A model generated the notes under the pieces. It ran no database searches. It was not told the DNA's origin and saw nothing but the letters and a program-made list of their open reading frames with translations. From positions 62,001-126,000 of the forward strand of contig JAJPHZ010000020.1 in assembly GCA_021325025.1 (NCBI GenBank): a stretch of 64,000 nt of DNA. Reading direction: 5' to 3'. This document shows, in pieces, positions 8,168 through 17,246 of this stretch (position 1 is the stretch's first letter; the number at the start of each line of letters is the position of its first letter). Source of the DNA: Pseudomonadota bacterium (GTDB lineage: Bacteria; Desulfobacterota; Binatia; Binatales; Binataceae). A program made the position numbers and the translations under genes.

Positions 8168-8521
8168 TTGAATCAGCGCACGGCCGATGCAACGATTGCG
8201 GGCGTGGAGCATCGCAACACGAATGCATCGGCGCCCTGCGCCGCCATCGCCTGGCTGCTGATCGCGGCGTTGTTGTGCGGTGGACTGCCGATGTTCTCCG
8301 GAGTGGTGGTAGTTGCCGATTCCAAGCCGGCCTTTACCCTTGACGTCTGCCATCCGCTGAGCGGTGCGTCCTACAATCTGAGCCCCGCCACAGCGCCCTT
8401 GATTAACGCGCTTCCCGCCGTGCCGCCGCCGGCGGATTGGGGTACGGCCTCCGAATTTGCCGCGCTCCTTGCGGGCCGACCAGCCCGGACTCCCGATCCT
8501 CCCCCGCCAAAGCTTGCCTGA
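8168..8521 (+). CDS. Small membrane or secreted protein near copper genes
   Basis: 117 residues if begun at TTG 8168; GTG 8204 would give 105 and a cleaner signal anchor. One hydrophobic segment (AIAWLLIAALLCGGLPMF, about residues 26-43) is followed by a short periplasmic-looking tail with FTLDVCHPLSG and a Pro-rich end (PDPPPPKLA). I do not recognise a family. The single C-H pair after the membrane segment and the position ahead of copC/copD suggest, but do not prove, a metal-related envelope role. The frame begins right at the terminator hairpin, so the 8204 start may be the better one. Confidence 0.5.
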   Translation: MNQRTADATIAGVEHRNTNASAPCAAIAWLLIAALLCGGLPMFSGVVVVADSKPAFTLDVCHPLSGASYNLSPATAPLINALPAVPPPADWGTASEFAALLAGRPARTPDPPPPKLA

Positions 8522-8622
8522 GCCGCACACACCAACAAAACCCGGATTGTTTTGACGCAGGTCAAGGCGTGCGCGCCTTTACGGCTGCGGTTGTGTGGCG
8601 ACCTGCCCCGCGGCTCCTTTTT

Positions 8623-8666
8623 TGAAAGGGAAGCGGAGGTGAGTGACCGATTCACCTTCCCTTTCA
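8623..8666. repeat. Imperfect inverted repeat in the 8522-8703 intergenic region
   Basis: The arms TGAAAGGGAAG (8623-8633) and CTTCCCTTTCA (8656-8666) are exact reverse complements. Inside them GGTGA and TCACC also pair, so a long hairpin can form. It lies 37 bases before the next gene start and is preceded by a T-rich stretch. It could be a terminator for either strand or a REP-like element; I saw no second copy in the window. Confidence 0.5.
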
Positions 8667-8703
8667 GGGAAGGGGCCAGGGGTCAGGTCGATAAAGGATC
8701 AAT

Positions 8704-9612
8704 ATGCGAAAGGTCTGCTGTGCGGCGGCGATGCTATGGATCGCCGTTGAACTGGTTGGCGCTACAGCGTGGGCGCACGGCGTGGTGGGAGACTATGTAT
8801 TTCTGGAGCCGCTGGTGGCTGAAGACCCGACGCCGGCCAATGAACTGGATATTGTTCAGCCGCAATGGACGCGGACTGGCGAGGGCAAGAGGTTCTCGAT
8901 CGGCACTTCGGTCGAAAAAATTTTGGGCAAGAACCGCGACGAGTTTCCGGTTTTCAGTGCCGGCGCCGGCACGGCGTGGCATTCGGTGCAGCCCGGCGAA
9001 GGCCCCGACCTAAGCGGCTTTGACGACCTCGAACTGTTCGCCAAGTATGCGTTCCTGATCGTTCCCAGACATGAATTCCTGATGTCGGTCGCCGGCGTCG
9101 TGCAAGTGCCCAGCGGCAATCCGGACGTCCAGGAGCAGAATCATACCAGCCTCGGCGTTCAACTGTTGTGGGAAAAAGGTCTGGGCGATCTTCCCAACTA
9201 CCCGGTGCTCAAGTATCTGCGGCCGTTGGGTTTTCAGTCCGACATCGGCTATTTGCCGGCGCTCGGCGGCCACACGAACCATCTTCTGTTTGCCGATCTG
9301 GTGGCGGAATATTCGCTGCGCTACCTGAGCAACTCGGTATACGACATCGGGCTTAAGTGGCCGCTGCGCAATCTCTATCTGTTCAATGAGATCAACTACG
9401 ACCAGTTGATAGCAGGCCCCGCGGGCCAGACCTTCCCCCATCTGGTCGCAACACCGGGCCTCGCCTACATGGGCTACGGCTTTCAGTTGAGCGTAGGTAC
9501 GCAGTTTGCGCTCAATCAGGCCGCGGTGGCGGAGACTCACGCCGCCGTGCTCGGCCTGCTCGACATCTTTTATGATTCGATTTTTCCCCGCTTCAACTGG
9601 ACGCTGTTCTGA
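8704..9612 (+). CDS. Putative outer-membrane beta-barrel/transporter-like protein
   Basis: 302 residues with a signal peptide (residues 1-24, ending ATAWA, then HG). The mature part has short alternating amphipathic strands with many aromatic residues (for example YVFLEPLV, ELFAKYAFLIV, LFADLVAEYSLRYL, HLVATPGLAYMGYGFQLSVGTQFAL), ends in Phe and has no long hydrophobic helices, as for an outer-membrane beta-barrel. The pattern recalls the MetA-pathway phenol-degradation-like/DUF6662 outer-membrane group, but I cannot fix the family. It is followed by copC and copD after 12 and then 3 bases, so it is probably the outer-membrane member of a copper-handling operon. Confidence 0.7.
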   Translation: MRKVCCAAAMLWIAVELVGATAWAHGVVGDYVFLEPLVAEDPTPANELDIVQPQWTRTGEGKRFSIGTSVEKILGKNRDEFPVFSAGAGTAWHSVQPGEGPDLSGFDDLELFAKYAFLIVPRHEFLMSVAGVVQVPSGNPDVQEQNHTSLGVQLLWEKGLGDLPNYPVLKYLRPLGFQSDIGYLPALGGHTNHLLFADLVAEYSLRYLSNSVYDIGLKWPLRNLYLFNEINYDQLIAGPAGQTFPHLVATPGLAYMGYGFQLSVGTQFALNQAAVAETHAAVLGLLDIFYDSIFPRFNWTLF

Positions 9613-9624
9613 AAGGAGCCGCCG

Positions 9625-9996
9625 ATGCACAAATGGACAGGGCTGATGCTGATCGGCGCGCTGCTCGCGGCCACGGCGGGCGGCGCGCGGGCCCACTCGT
9701 TTCCGCAGGAGCAGAGCCCGGCGGCCGGTCAGACCGTCACCGCCTCGCCGCCGCAGGTCACGATCAAATTCGACGCGCCCATCGAGAAACTTTTCGCGCA
9801 ACTGCAGGTGCTGGATTCAGCCGGAAGAAATCAGGCGCTCGGCCCGCCGATCTATGGCGCCGACGGCACTACGCTGTCGATCAAGCTGGTGCCGCTTAAA
9901 CCCGGCGACTACACGGTCAAGTGGGCGGTGGTCGGCGCCGATACACATCGCACCCAGGGTTCCTACACCTTCACCGTCGCGCCCGCCAGCTCCTGA
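9625..9996 (+). CDS. copC: CopC-family periplasmic copper-binding protein
   Basis: 123 residues: a signal peptide (1-23, ending ARA) then a single CopC beta-sandwich. The mature N-terminal His (H24), with Asp106 and His108 in GADTHRTQGSYTF, forms the Cu(II) site typical of the family; no Met-rich Cu(I) loop is visible. It would carry copper in the periplasm and work with CopD, whose gene follows after 3 bases. AAAGGAG precedes the ATG. The copper genes stand directly before a large operon for a copper-containing terminal oxidase, so supply of Cu to CoxB or CoxA is a reasonable inference. Confidence 0.93.
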   Translation: MHKWTGLMLIGALLAATAGGARAHSFPQEQSPAAGQTVTASPPQVTIKFDAPIEKLFAQLQVLDSAGRNQALGPPIYGADGTTLSIKLVPLKPGDYTVKWAVVGADTHRTQGSYTFTVAPASS

Positions 9997-9999
9997 TCG

Positions 10000-10899
10000 A
10001 TGGATGCCATGGCGCACGTGCGCTTGACGGATCCGTTCACGCTCAGAAGCCTGTGCGAATGGCCGGTGCTGATCGCGCTGCTGGCGGTCTTCGGCCTCGC
10101 GGCGTTCCGCGCGGCGGTCGTGCCTGCGGACGCCGAGCTGGAGTCGGCGCCGGCGGAGTTGTGGACCGCGATACGCGTACTGCTGCTGATTGCGTTGGCG
10201 ATGGCGCCGCTGCAATTTCTGACCGCGGTAGCCTCGATGGCCGCCGTCCCTGCCGCGCAGGCTTTGGCGCTAACGCCGCAGGTGATGTGGCAGACCCGTT
10301 TCGGAAAGATTTCGCTCGCCAATGCCATCGTGTTGTTGATGCTGGCCGCAACGGCGTTTGCGCGGCGGCACTCGCGTGTGTGCGCGGCGCTGATCGCGGC
10401 CGGCGCCGCCGCTGCGCTGGCAGTGCATGCAGCCGCCGGTCACGCCGTTGATTATGGCATTGCGGCGATCGCCGTTTACTTCGTTCACGAAGCCGCCGCC
10501 GGCCTGTGGATCGGCGCGCTGGCGGCTTTGTACTTCCTGTCGCGGCGCACAACCCGATGCTGGGCGGCGTGCGGCCCGCTGGTAGGCCGCGTGTCGCGGC
10601 TTTGCGGATGGTGTGTGGCGGTGCTGGTAGCCAGCGGCGTGTATATCGCCTGGTGCGGCCTGGGACTGAGCCTCGACCATCTGCTGTATTCCGCCTATGG
10701 ACGCACGCTGCTCGGCAAGATGAGCCTGTTCGCGATTTTGTTGGCGGCCGGCGCGTACAATCGCTATTGGCTGGTGGCGCAGTTCAACCACGCGCCCGCG
10801 CGCAAAGCCCTGATCCGATCCGTGCGCGCGGAGTGCCTGCTGATGGCGGCGGTGGTCGGCCTGGCGGTGCTGCTGGCGAACACGCCGCCGTCGCACTGA
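10000..10899 (+). CDS. copD: CopD-family copper transport membrane protein
   Basis: 299 residues with about eight membrane segments. Family landmarks are the AAAGLWIGALAAL segment (about residues 165-177) and the YGRTLLGKMSLFAILLAAGAYNRY block (about 231-255). Conserved His residues lie in or near membrane segments (HAAAGHAVDY and VHEAAAG). CopD imports copper handed over by CopC in the inner membrane. The start could be ATG 10000 or 10009. The gene is 3 bases from copC, so translation is probably coupled. Confidence 0.92.
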   Translation: MDAMAHVRLTDPFTLRSLCEWPVLIALLAVFGLAAFRAAVVPADAELESAPAELWTAIRVLLLIALAMAPLQFLTAVASMAAVPAAQALALTPQVMWQTRFGKISLANAIVLLMLAATAFARRHSRVCAALIAAGAAAALAVHAAAGHAVDYGIAAIAVYFVHEAAAGLWIGALAALYFLSRRTTRCWAACGPLVGRVSRLCGWCVAVLVASGVYIAWCGLGLSLDHLLYSAYGRTLLGKMSLFAILLAAGAYNRYWLVAQFNHAPARKALIRSVRAECLLMAAVVGLAVLLANTPPSH

Positions 10900-11343
10900 G
10901 GCCAGGCGATACTCGATTACGCACAGACTCAGTTATGATTGACTAGCTATTACTCAATTCGGTTCTCATCGCTCTGAGTGATCGATCGACGCGCATCAGC
11001 AAAGCGGCGCATCAGTCGGTTTGTGATCGCGGCAGGAAAGGGACATAATTGATTGCGCAGGGAAGTTTCCTACACGCCCCCTGCCGGAAGTAGCGTGCCG
11101 GCGCGCGGCTGCGCAGGGCATCTGGCGCCGCAAGCGAATTGGATTGTTGAGACCGGCCGACGCGCCGGCCCGAACCGGAACCCACACCGCCTCACGCTGA
11201 AATCATGGGGCCGGGGTCCGCGTTAACGGATACAGCTACGTGCTCAACACGATCCGATTTTTCCACGCGCGCGATCGAATTTGTCGTCGGACCTGCCCAA
11301 CAAGTCCTTGCATCGATCGCGACCGGTCCCCAGAATAGAAGCA
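10900..11343. other. Intergenic region before the respiratory operon
   Basis: About 440 bases without a credible gene. Local AT-rich patches (10920-10960) and a GC-rich middle are visible. A weak promoter-like pair (TTGCAT 11308-11313, 17 bases, CAGAAT 11331-11336) would start transcription close to ATG 11344. No riboswitch fold or terminator is convincing here. Confidence 0.4.
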
Positions 11344-11937
11344 ATGCTAATAGATGCTATTCCAACGCATAAGCCGTCCGAATATCCGTACCAATCGCAC
11401 CGGACGTGGCGGATCGCGCTGGCTGCACTGGTTGTGCTGGTGGTGCAGTTAGCGGCGCTGGGGGCGGCGCGGGCGTTTACCGCCGAGCAGGTCGACAAGG
11501 GCCAGGAGATCTTCCGGCTCCAATGCGCGCGCTGCCACGGCCCCAGCGGCCAGGGCATCAGCAACATCTATCACGATATGACGGCGCCGCCGCTGATCGG
11601 CGCGGGCGCCTTTCCGCTTAATCCGCGTCCCTATCAGAAGATGCGCCATTTTCAGTTTCGCACCGTGCGCGACATCTTCGAATTCGCCTCCGCAGTGATG
11701 CCTGCGGATCAGCCGGCCAGTCTGAGCGCGGAGGATTATTGGGATGTGATCGCGTATCTGCTAAGCGCCAACGGCGAGCGGGTCAACGGGCAGATGCTCA
11801 ACGAGGACGCTGCCGCACAGATGTCGCTGGCCGGGATGCAGGAACGTGCCCGAGCAGCGGGCGTCAGTGAACGGCCGTTGCCGGCGCCTGCCGGGATCGC
11901 GCCGGTTATCGAAGGTCGAGGCGGCCCGGTGCAATGA
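11344..11937 (+). CDS. Membrane-anchored monoheme c-type cytochrome
   Basis: 197 residues from ATG 11344; a TTG at 11281 would add 21 residues that look non-coding. An N-terminal membrane anchor or signal (about residues 23-44) is followed by one heme c motif, CARCH (61-65). A Met ligand is probably in the AVMPADQP segment. It resembles small cytochrome c / class I domains found with alternative complex III. The stop overlaps the start of actA (ATGA), so it belongs to the operon, and it may pass electrons between complex III and the oxidase. Confidence 0.88.
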   Translation: MLIDAIPTHKPSEYPYQSHRTWRIALAALVVLVVQLAALGAARAFTAEQVDKGQEIFRLQCARCHGPSGQGISNIYHDMTAPPLIGAGAFPLNPRPYQKMRHFQFRTVRDIFEFASAVMPADQPASLSAEDYWDVIAYLLSANGERVNGQMLNEDAAAQMSLAGMQERARAAGVSERPLPAPAGIAPVIEGRGGPVQ

Positions 11938-12449
11938 AGTACGGCGCGATCGTGGTGGCGGTGCTGATCCTGGCCGGCGGGGTCTTAACCGCGCTGCTCT
12001 CGCAGCGGCCATGGCTGGCGCGCGAAGATGTCGTGCAGCCCATCCCCTTCAGCCATCGCGTGCACGCCGGCATCCGCCACATACCCTGTCAATATTGCCA
12101 CGAGTACGCGCGCCGTTCGGAGAACGCCGGGGTGCCGCCGATCCAACGCTGTGTCGGCTGCCACGCCAGCATGGCTGAGCAGGTCGCACTGCGCCCGGTG
12201 CGCAAGCCGTGGATCGATCGCGAGCAGGCGCCGTTTGAGGTGCGCTGGAATCGCGTCTACACGTTGCCGGATTTCGTGCGCTTTTATCATTCGCCGCACA
12301 TCCACGCCGGCCTGCAGTGTCAGACCTGTCACGGTCCGGTGCAGACGATGGACCGGGTCACTCCGGTTTATGAGATCAACATGGGTTTTTGTCTCAACTG
12401 CCACGCACAGCGCCACGTCAGCATCGAATGCTCGACGTGCCATTACTGA
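11934..12449 (+). CDS. actA: Alternative complex III, pentaheme cytochrome c subunit ActA
   Basis: 171 residues: one N-terminal membrane helix (about 4-22) then five CXXCH heme motifs at residues 52-56, 73-77, 129-133, 153-157 and 166-170, the last at the very C-terminus. Pentaheme content, the single anchor and the following act genes identify it as ActA, which takes electrons out of the quinol-oxidising core on the periplasmic side. It overlaps the previous gene by 4 bases and is 27 bases ahead of actB. Confidence 0.93.
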   Translation: MKYGAIVVAVLILAGGVLTALLSQRPWLAREDVVQPIPFSHRVHAGIRHIPCQYCHEYARRSENAGVPPIQRCVGCHASMAEQVALRPVRKPWIDREQAPFEVRWNRVYTLPDFVRFYHSPHIHAGLQCQTCHGPVQTMDRVTPVYEINMGFCLNCHAQRHVSIECSTCHY

Positions 12450-12476
12450 CGCGCGCGAGGCGATAAGGACAGCGCC

Positions 12477-15389
12477 ATGCCGCCTGAAGTCTCCCGGCGA
12501 TCGTTCCTGAAGTTGGCCGCAGCCACCGGCGCGGCCGCCCTTGCGGGCTGCAAACCGGCCGCGCGCCACCTGATTCCGTACGTCATCCCCGACGAAAACG
12601 TCATCCCCGGCGTGCCCAGCTTTTACGCCACGTCGTGCAACGAGTGTCCCGCCGGATGCGGCGTGGTGGCGCGCGTGCGCGAAGGACGCGTGATCAAGCT
12701 GGAGGGCAATCCCGCCGACCCCATCGGCGCGGGCGCGTTGTGCGCGCGCGGCCAGGCCGCGCTGCAGGGACTGTATCATCCCGACCGCCTGCAGCGGCCC
12801 CATCTGCGCGGCGCCGACGGGCTCATCAATCCAATCGGCTGGGAGGATGCGATGGCCCGCTTTGCCAAGGCGCTGGCCCAGGCCGCTGCCGAGGGCGCCG
12901 ATCGGATCGCGTTTATCGGGCCGCCGATGGGACCGGCTTACGAAATGATCGTCAACGACTGGTTGGGCGCGTTCAACTCGCGCATGCGCCTTGCCTATCG
13001 TGCGCTGGACGACGCGCCGGGACGCGCCGCGATGCAGTTTTGCTTCGGCACGGAGTTCAAACCGCTGTACCACATCGACCGGGCCCGGGTTCTGCTCGCG
13101 CTGGGCGCCGACTTCCTGGAGACCTGGGAATCACCTGTGGAACTGGCGCGTCAGTTCGCCGCTTTCCGCAATCCCACCAAAGAGGATGGCAAGACCCGCT
13201 TCGGGCTGGCCTGGTACGTGGGTCCGCGGATGAGCCTGACGGCGGCCAGATGCGACCAGTGGTTCGCCTGCCGCCCGCGCTGGGAAGCGGCCGTGGCGTT
13301 GGCGATGCTGCGCGTGATTATCGATCAGGGTCTGGCGCGTCCAGGCGCCGGCGTTGACCCCGACGCGATGCGCAAATTTGCCGCCGCCTATGATGTGGGA
13401 GCGATCGCCACCAAGTCGGGCGTTTCCGCCGCGGCGATCGAGCGGATGGCGCGGGAGTTTGCGCGGGCCGATGGCGCATTGGCGATCGCCGGGACCGACG
13501 ATGACGCGGCGCACGTCGCGGCGTGGATGCTCAACGCCGCCACCGGCAATCTGGGCAAGACGGTCAGCTTCACCCAACCGCCGCACGTACAGCCAAGCGG
13601 CGTCCAACGCGATGCGATGCTGGAAGCGATGCGCGCCGGCAGCATCAAAGTGGCCGTCATCGCGGAGGCGAATCCGCAATTTTCCATGCCCGCGCAAACG
13701 CGCTTTGCGCAGGCACTGAGCAAGGTGCCGACGGTGGTGTGGTGCGGCACCGTTCCCGACGAAACCGCCGCACTGGCCCATCTGCTGCTGCCCGCCGACC
13801 ACTGGCTGGAAGCGTGGGGCGACAGCGCACCGCGTCCGGGAGTATCGGGTCTGCGCCAGCCGACGATGACCCGCGTCGTGTACAGCAGGGCCTTGGGCGA
13901 CATCCTGCTGGACGCAGCACGCGCAGCGGCACCCAGGGAGCATCTGCCCCGATACGAGGATGCGCAGCAGGCGGTGCGCGCGTCGTGGGCGGAGCGCTTC
14001 AACGGCGCGGGGGCGACGGCAAATTTCGACGACTTCTGGGATCAGTCGCTGCGCCAGGGCGGACGTTTCACGCCACCGCCAGTGGCTGAAGCCAGGCTTG
14101 CGCCCGGAGTCTTCGTCCATCCGCTCGCGCTGCCCGAAGTGCCGCCGGCGCCGGCCCTGACCTTGGTCGCGTATCCGCACATCTTCTGGTACGACGGCCG
14201 CGGCGCTGACAAGCCTTGGCTGCAGGAAATTCCTGAACCGGTTAATCAAATCGTTTGGGACTCGTGGGCCGAAATTCATCCCGACACTGCACGCCGGCTG
14301 GAGCTGGCCGAGAACGATGTCGTGCGGCTGTCTTCCGCAGCCGGTGCGATCGAGGTGCCGGTGCACATCACGCCAGGGGTGCATCGCGATGCGATCGCGG
14401 TCCCGCTGGGCCAGGGGCACACCAGCTACGGCCGCTACGCGCGCGACCGCGGCGTCAATCCGTGGCGTGTTTTGCCGCCCGATCGCCTGACGGCGCCGGT
14501 CGCAGCCGGCCGCACCGGTATGCGGCGCGAATTGATTTCGCCGTTGTTTTCGCCCGACATGCGCGACCGTCCGATCGTCGAAACCATGAGCCTGGAGGAT
14601 TTTCAAAAAGGTATCGAGCCCAAGCCGTGGGAAGAGCCTTATCCCGAGCCTTACGAAACTTACCCGCCGGTCAATTATCCGGTGCACCAGTGGGGCATGA
14701 CGATCGATTTGAACGCCTGCACCGGATGCAGCGCCTGCGTGGCCGCCTGCTATGCGGAGAACAACGTGCCGTTCGTCGGCAAGGAACTGGTCGCGCAAGG
14801 GCGCATCATGTCGTGGATTCGCATCGAGCGCTACATCCCGCAGACCACCGACGCGCCCGCGCTGCTGATGATGCCGATGTTGTGTCAGCAGTGCAGCCAT
14901 GCGCCGTGCGAACCGGTCTGCCCGGTGTTCGCCGCCGTACACAGCAATGAGGGGCTCAATCTGCAGGTCTACAACCGCTGCATCGGGACCCGTTACTGCG
15001 AGAACAACTGTCCCTACAAGGTGCGCCGCTTCAACTGGTACAAGCCGCAATGGCCGCCGCCGCTGGACTTGCAGCTCAATCCCGACGTCACGGTGCGCGG
15101 CGCGGGCGTGATGGAAAAGTGCACCTTCTGCGTGCAGCGCATCCGCGCCGCCGAAGTGCAGGCCAAGCTAGAGGATCGCGCCGTGCGCGACGGCGACATC
15201 GTGCCGGCCTGCGCGCAGGCCTGTCCGGCGCGCGCGATCAGCTTTGGCGACATGAAGGACAAAGGCAGCGCGATGATGAAGCGGCGCGCCGACCATCAAG
15301 TCCGCACCTACCAGGCGCTCAAACCGCTCAATACGCTGCCGGCGATAACCTATCTGCGCCAGGTCTACCGGCCCCGGGAAGAGGTCTGA
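12477..15389 (+). CDS. actB: Alternative complex III, ActB (molybdopterin-enzyme-like domain fused to Fe-S domain)
   Basis: 970 residues. The N-terminus has a twin-arginine signal (SRRSFLK at 6-12) ending in a LAGC lipobox with Cys25, so it is probably Tat-exported and lipid-anchored. A molybdopterin-oxidoreductase-like domain follows, with Cys54, Cys57, Cys61 and Cys89 in the [4Fe-4S] arrangement. The C-terminal ferredoxin domain (about 740-930) has four cysteine clusters: CTGCSACVAAC, CQQCSHAPCEPVC, CIGTRYCENNC and CTFCVQRI followed later by CAQACPA. This is the layout of ActB, an Fe-S wire in ACIII in which the Mo-type domain is not thought to bind molybdenum. Single fused gene of normal length. 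Confidence 0.94.
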   Translation: MPPEVSRRSFLKLAAATGAAALAGCKPAARHLIPYVIPDENVIPGVPSFYATSCNECPAGCGVVARVREGRVIKLEGNPADPIGAGALCARGQAALQGLYHPDRLQRPHLRGADGLINPIGWEDAMARFAKALAQAAAEGADRIAFIGPPMGPAYEMIVNDWLGAFNSRMRLAYRALDDAPGRAAMQFCFGTEFKPLYHIDRARVLLALGADFLETWESPVELARQFAAFRNPTKEDGKTRFGLAWYVGPRMSLTAARCDQWFACRPRWEAAVALAMLRVIIDQGLARPGAGVDPDAMRKFAAAYDVGAIATKSGVSAAAIERMAREFARADGALAIAGTDDDAAHVAAWMLNAATGNLGKTVSFTQPPHVQPSGVQRDAMLEAMRAGSIKVAVIAEANPQFSMPAQTRFAQALSKVPTVVWCGTVPDETAALAHLLLPADHWLEAWGDSAPRPGVSGLRQPTMTRVVYSRALGDILLDAARAAAPREHLPRYEDAQQAVRASWAERFNGAGATANFDDFWDQSLRQGGRFTPPPVAEARLAPGVFVHPLALPEVPPAPALTLVAYPHIFWYDGRGADKPWLQEIPEPVNQIVWDSWAEIHPDTARRLELAENDVVRLSSAAGAIEVPVHITPGVHRDAIAVPLGQGHTSYGRYARDRGVNPWRVLPPDRLTAPVAAGRTGMRRELISPLFSPDMRDRPIVETMSLEDFQKGIEPKPWEEPYPEPYETYPPVNYPVHQWGMTIDLNACTGCSACVAACYAENNVPFVGKELVAQGRIMSWIRIERYIPQTTDAPALLMMPMLCQQCSHAPCEPVCPVFAAVHSNEGLNLQVYNRCIGTRYCENNCPYKVRRFNWYKPQWPPPLDLQLNPDVTVRGAGVMEKCTFCVQRIRAAEVQAKLEDRAVRDGDIVPACAQACPARAISFGDMKDKGSAMMKRRADHQVRTYQALKPLNTLPAITYLRQVYRPREEV

Positions 15390-15390
15390 A

Positions 15391-16737
15391 GTGGCCGCCG
15401 TACCGCAGCCTGATTTTCGCGAAATCGACCGCCAGGTGATGCGCACCCTGGAATGGCCGGGCTGGAAATACTGGCTATGGGTGGCCGCACTGTTCCTGAT
15501 CGTGGTGTGGGGCGCGGCGTGCTGGACGCGCCAGATTTACGAAGGCCTGGGCGTGACCGGGCTGCGCCAGCCCAACATGTGGGCGGTGTACATCACCAAT
15601 TTCGTTTTCTGGGTGGGAATCGCGCACTCCGGCACCCTGATCTCCGCCATCCTGTTTCTGTTCCGCAGCCGCTGGCGCACCGCGGTCTACCGGCTGGCGG
15701 AAACAATGACCGCCTTTGCGGTGATAACCGCCGGCCTGTTTCCGCTCATCCACCTCGGGCGCGTATGGTTTTTTTACTGGCTATTGCCCTACCCGAACCA
15801 GCGCTGGCTGCAGCCCGACTTCCGCTCGCCGCTGGTGTGGGACGCCTTCGCGGTCAGCACCTACCTGACGGTCAGCATCCTGTTCCTGTTCATGGGGCTG
15901 ATTCCCGACGTCGCCACGGCGCGCGACGAGTCCGCGGGCTGGCGCAAGGTCTTCTACAGCATCGTGTCGCTGGGATGGCAGGGTTCGGAGGAGCAATGGC
16001 GCCATTTCGCCGGCGTCTATCTGCTGCTGGCCGGACTGGCCACGCCGCTGGTGATCTCGGTGCACAGCGTGGTGTCGTGGGACTTCGCGATGGCGCAGCT
16101 GCCGGGATGGCACAGCACGATCTTTGCGCCCTATTTCGTTGCGGGTGCGATCTTCTCGGGCTGCGCGCTGGTGCTGACACTGATCATCCCGATCCGCCGG
16201 ATGCTTGAGCTGGAAGAGCTCATCACGCCCTGGCATATCGACAACCTGGCGCGCATCGTGCTCTTCACCTCGCTCATCGTCACCTACTCCTACGCCTGCG
16301 AATCCTTCATGGTCTGGTACGCCAAGGATCCCTTCGAAACGGCGACCTTCCAGATGCGCTACTTCGGCCATTACGGCTACCTGTTCTGGATCATGGTGTT
16401 CTGCAACTGCGTCGTTCCGCTGACGATTTTCTCGCCGCGCGTGCGGCGCAATCTCAAGGCGCTGTGGGTGGTGTCGATCTTCGTCAACATCGGGATGTGG
16501 CTGGAGCGCTTTGTGATCATCGCCGGCTCGCTGGCGACCAATTTCGTTCCCTCGCAGTGGGGCTTTTTCGTGCCCAGCGTGACCGAAATCAGCATCACCG
16601 CCGCCAGCTTCGCCTGGTTCCTGATGCTGTTCAGCCTGTTCACCCGCTTCCTGCCGATTGTCTCAATGACCGAGCTCAAGGAAGGGCTGCGCTGGCTGCG
16701 GCAGGCGCTGCGCAAGGAATCGGCGGAGGCGGCATGA
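15391..16737 (+). CDS. actC: Alternative complex III, NrfD-like quinol-binding membrane subunit ActC
   Basis: 448 residues with about ten membrane helices, NrfD/PsrC family. Typical are an early FVFWVGIAHSGTLISAILFL stretch and a SVHSVVSWDFAMAQLPGWH segment. GTG 15391 begins one base after the actB stop. In ACIII this subunit binds menaquinol or ubiquinol and hands electrons to ActB; ActF is its paralogue. Membership follows from order and family; the quinone type cannot be read from the sequence. Confidence 0.93.
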   Translation: MAAVPQPDFREIDRQVMRTLEWPGWKYWLWVAALFLIVVWGAACWTRQIYEGLGVTGLRQPNMWAVYITNFVFWVGIAHSGTLISAILFLFRSRWRTAVYRLAETMTAFAVITAGLFPLIHLGRVWFFYWLLPYPNQRWLQPDFRSPLVWDAFAVSTYLTVSILFLFMGLIPDVATARDESAGWRKVFYSIVSLGWQGSEEQWRHFAGVYLLLAGLATPLVISVHSVVSWDFAMAQLPGWHSTIFAPYFVAGAIFSGCALVLTLIIPIRRMLELEELITPWHIDNLARIVLFTSLIVTYSYACESFMVWYAKDPFETATFQMRYFGHYGYLFWIMVFCNCVVPLTIFSPRVRRNLKALWVVSIFVNIGMWLERFVIIAGSLATNFVPSQWGFFVPSVTEISITAASFAWFLMLFSLFTRFLPIVSMTELKEGLRWLRQALRKESAEAA

Positions 16738-17246
16738 GCGATTGGGTGCAGATAATCGGCGTGTTTGCCGACGAAGAGGAATGTGTGGCAGGAATCGAAA
16801 GCCTGCAGCGGGCGGGCTATGCCAGGCCCAGGGTCTTCGCCCCAATTCCCAGCGAAAAGATTCTTGAGGCGCTGCAGATGCGCAAGAGTCCGGTGCGCGC
16901 CCTGGTGCTGGCCGGCGGCATTACCGGCGCGTTGAGCGGCTTTGCGCTGACCATCGGCACGTCACTGACCTGGCCGCACGTGGCGGGCGGCAAACCCATC
17001 ATCTCGCTGCCGCCCTACATCATTATCGCATTCGAACTGATGATCTTGTTCGGCGCATTGGCGGGTGTGGCGGGATTTTTGATCTTCGGCCGCCTGCCGC
17101 GGCTGGAATCGCTGCGCGGCTATTCGCCCCGTTTCAGCGACGACCGTTTCGGCGTGATGGTGACCTGCGCACCCGAGCAGAGCGGGCGCGCCGAGATGCT
17201 GCTCAAGGACGCCGGCGCGCAGGAGGTGCATCGTGAGACAGCCTGA
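16734..17246 (+). CDS. actD: Alternative complex III, ActD (DUF3341 family)
   Basis: 170 residues from ATG 16734, which overlaps the actC stop by 4 bases. The N-terminal soluble part (IIGVFADEEECVAGI, then RVFAPIPSEKI) and two central hydrophobic helices (about 60-78 and 96-118) ending in the FGRLP segment match DUF3341/ActD, a small peripheral-plus-membrane subunit. The C-terminal soluble end has RFSDDRFGVMV, a conserved feature of the family. Confidence 0.9.
   Translation: MSDWVQIIGVFADEEECVAGIESLQRAGYARPRVFAPIPSEKILEALQMRKSPVRALVLAGGITGALSGFALTIGTSLTWPHVAGGKPIISLPPYIIIAFELMILFGALAGVAGFLIFGRLPRLESLRGYSPRFSDDRFGVMVTCAPEQSGRAEMLLKDAGAQEVHRETA

Noticed and set aside
11281..11343. TTG-started N-terminal extension of the first respiratory cytochrome
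   Set aside because: The extra 21 residues are polar and basic ahead of the membrane segment, with no ribosome site; ATG 11344 is more likely.
13131..15050. 639-codon minus-strand open frame within actB
   Set aside because: Antisense shadow of actB, whose Fe-S motifs and Tat signal are clear on the plus strand; the antisense product is rich in Arg/His with no domain pattern.
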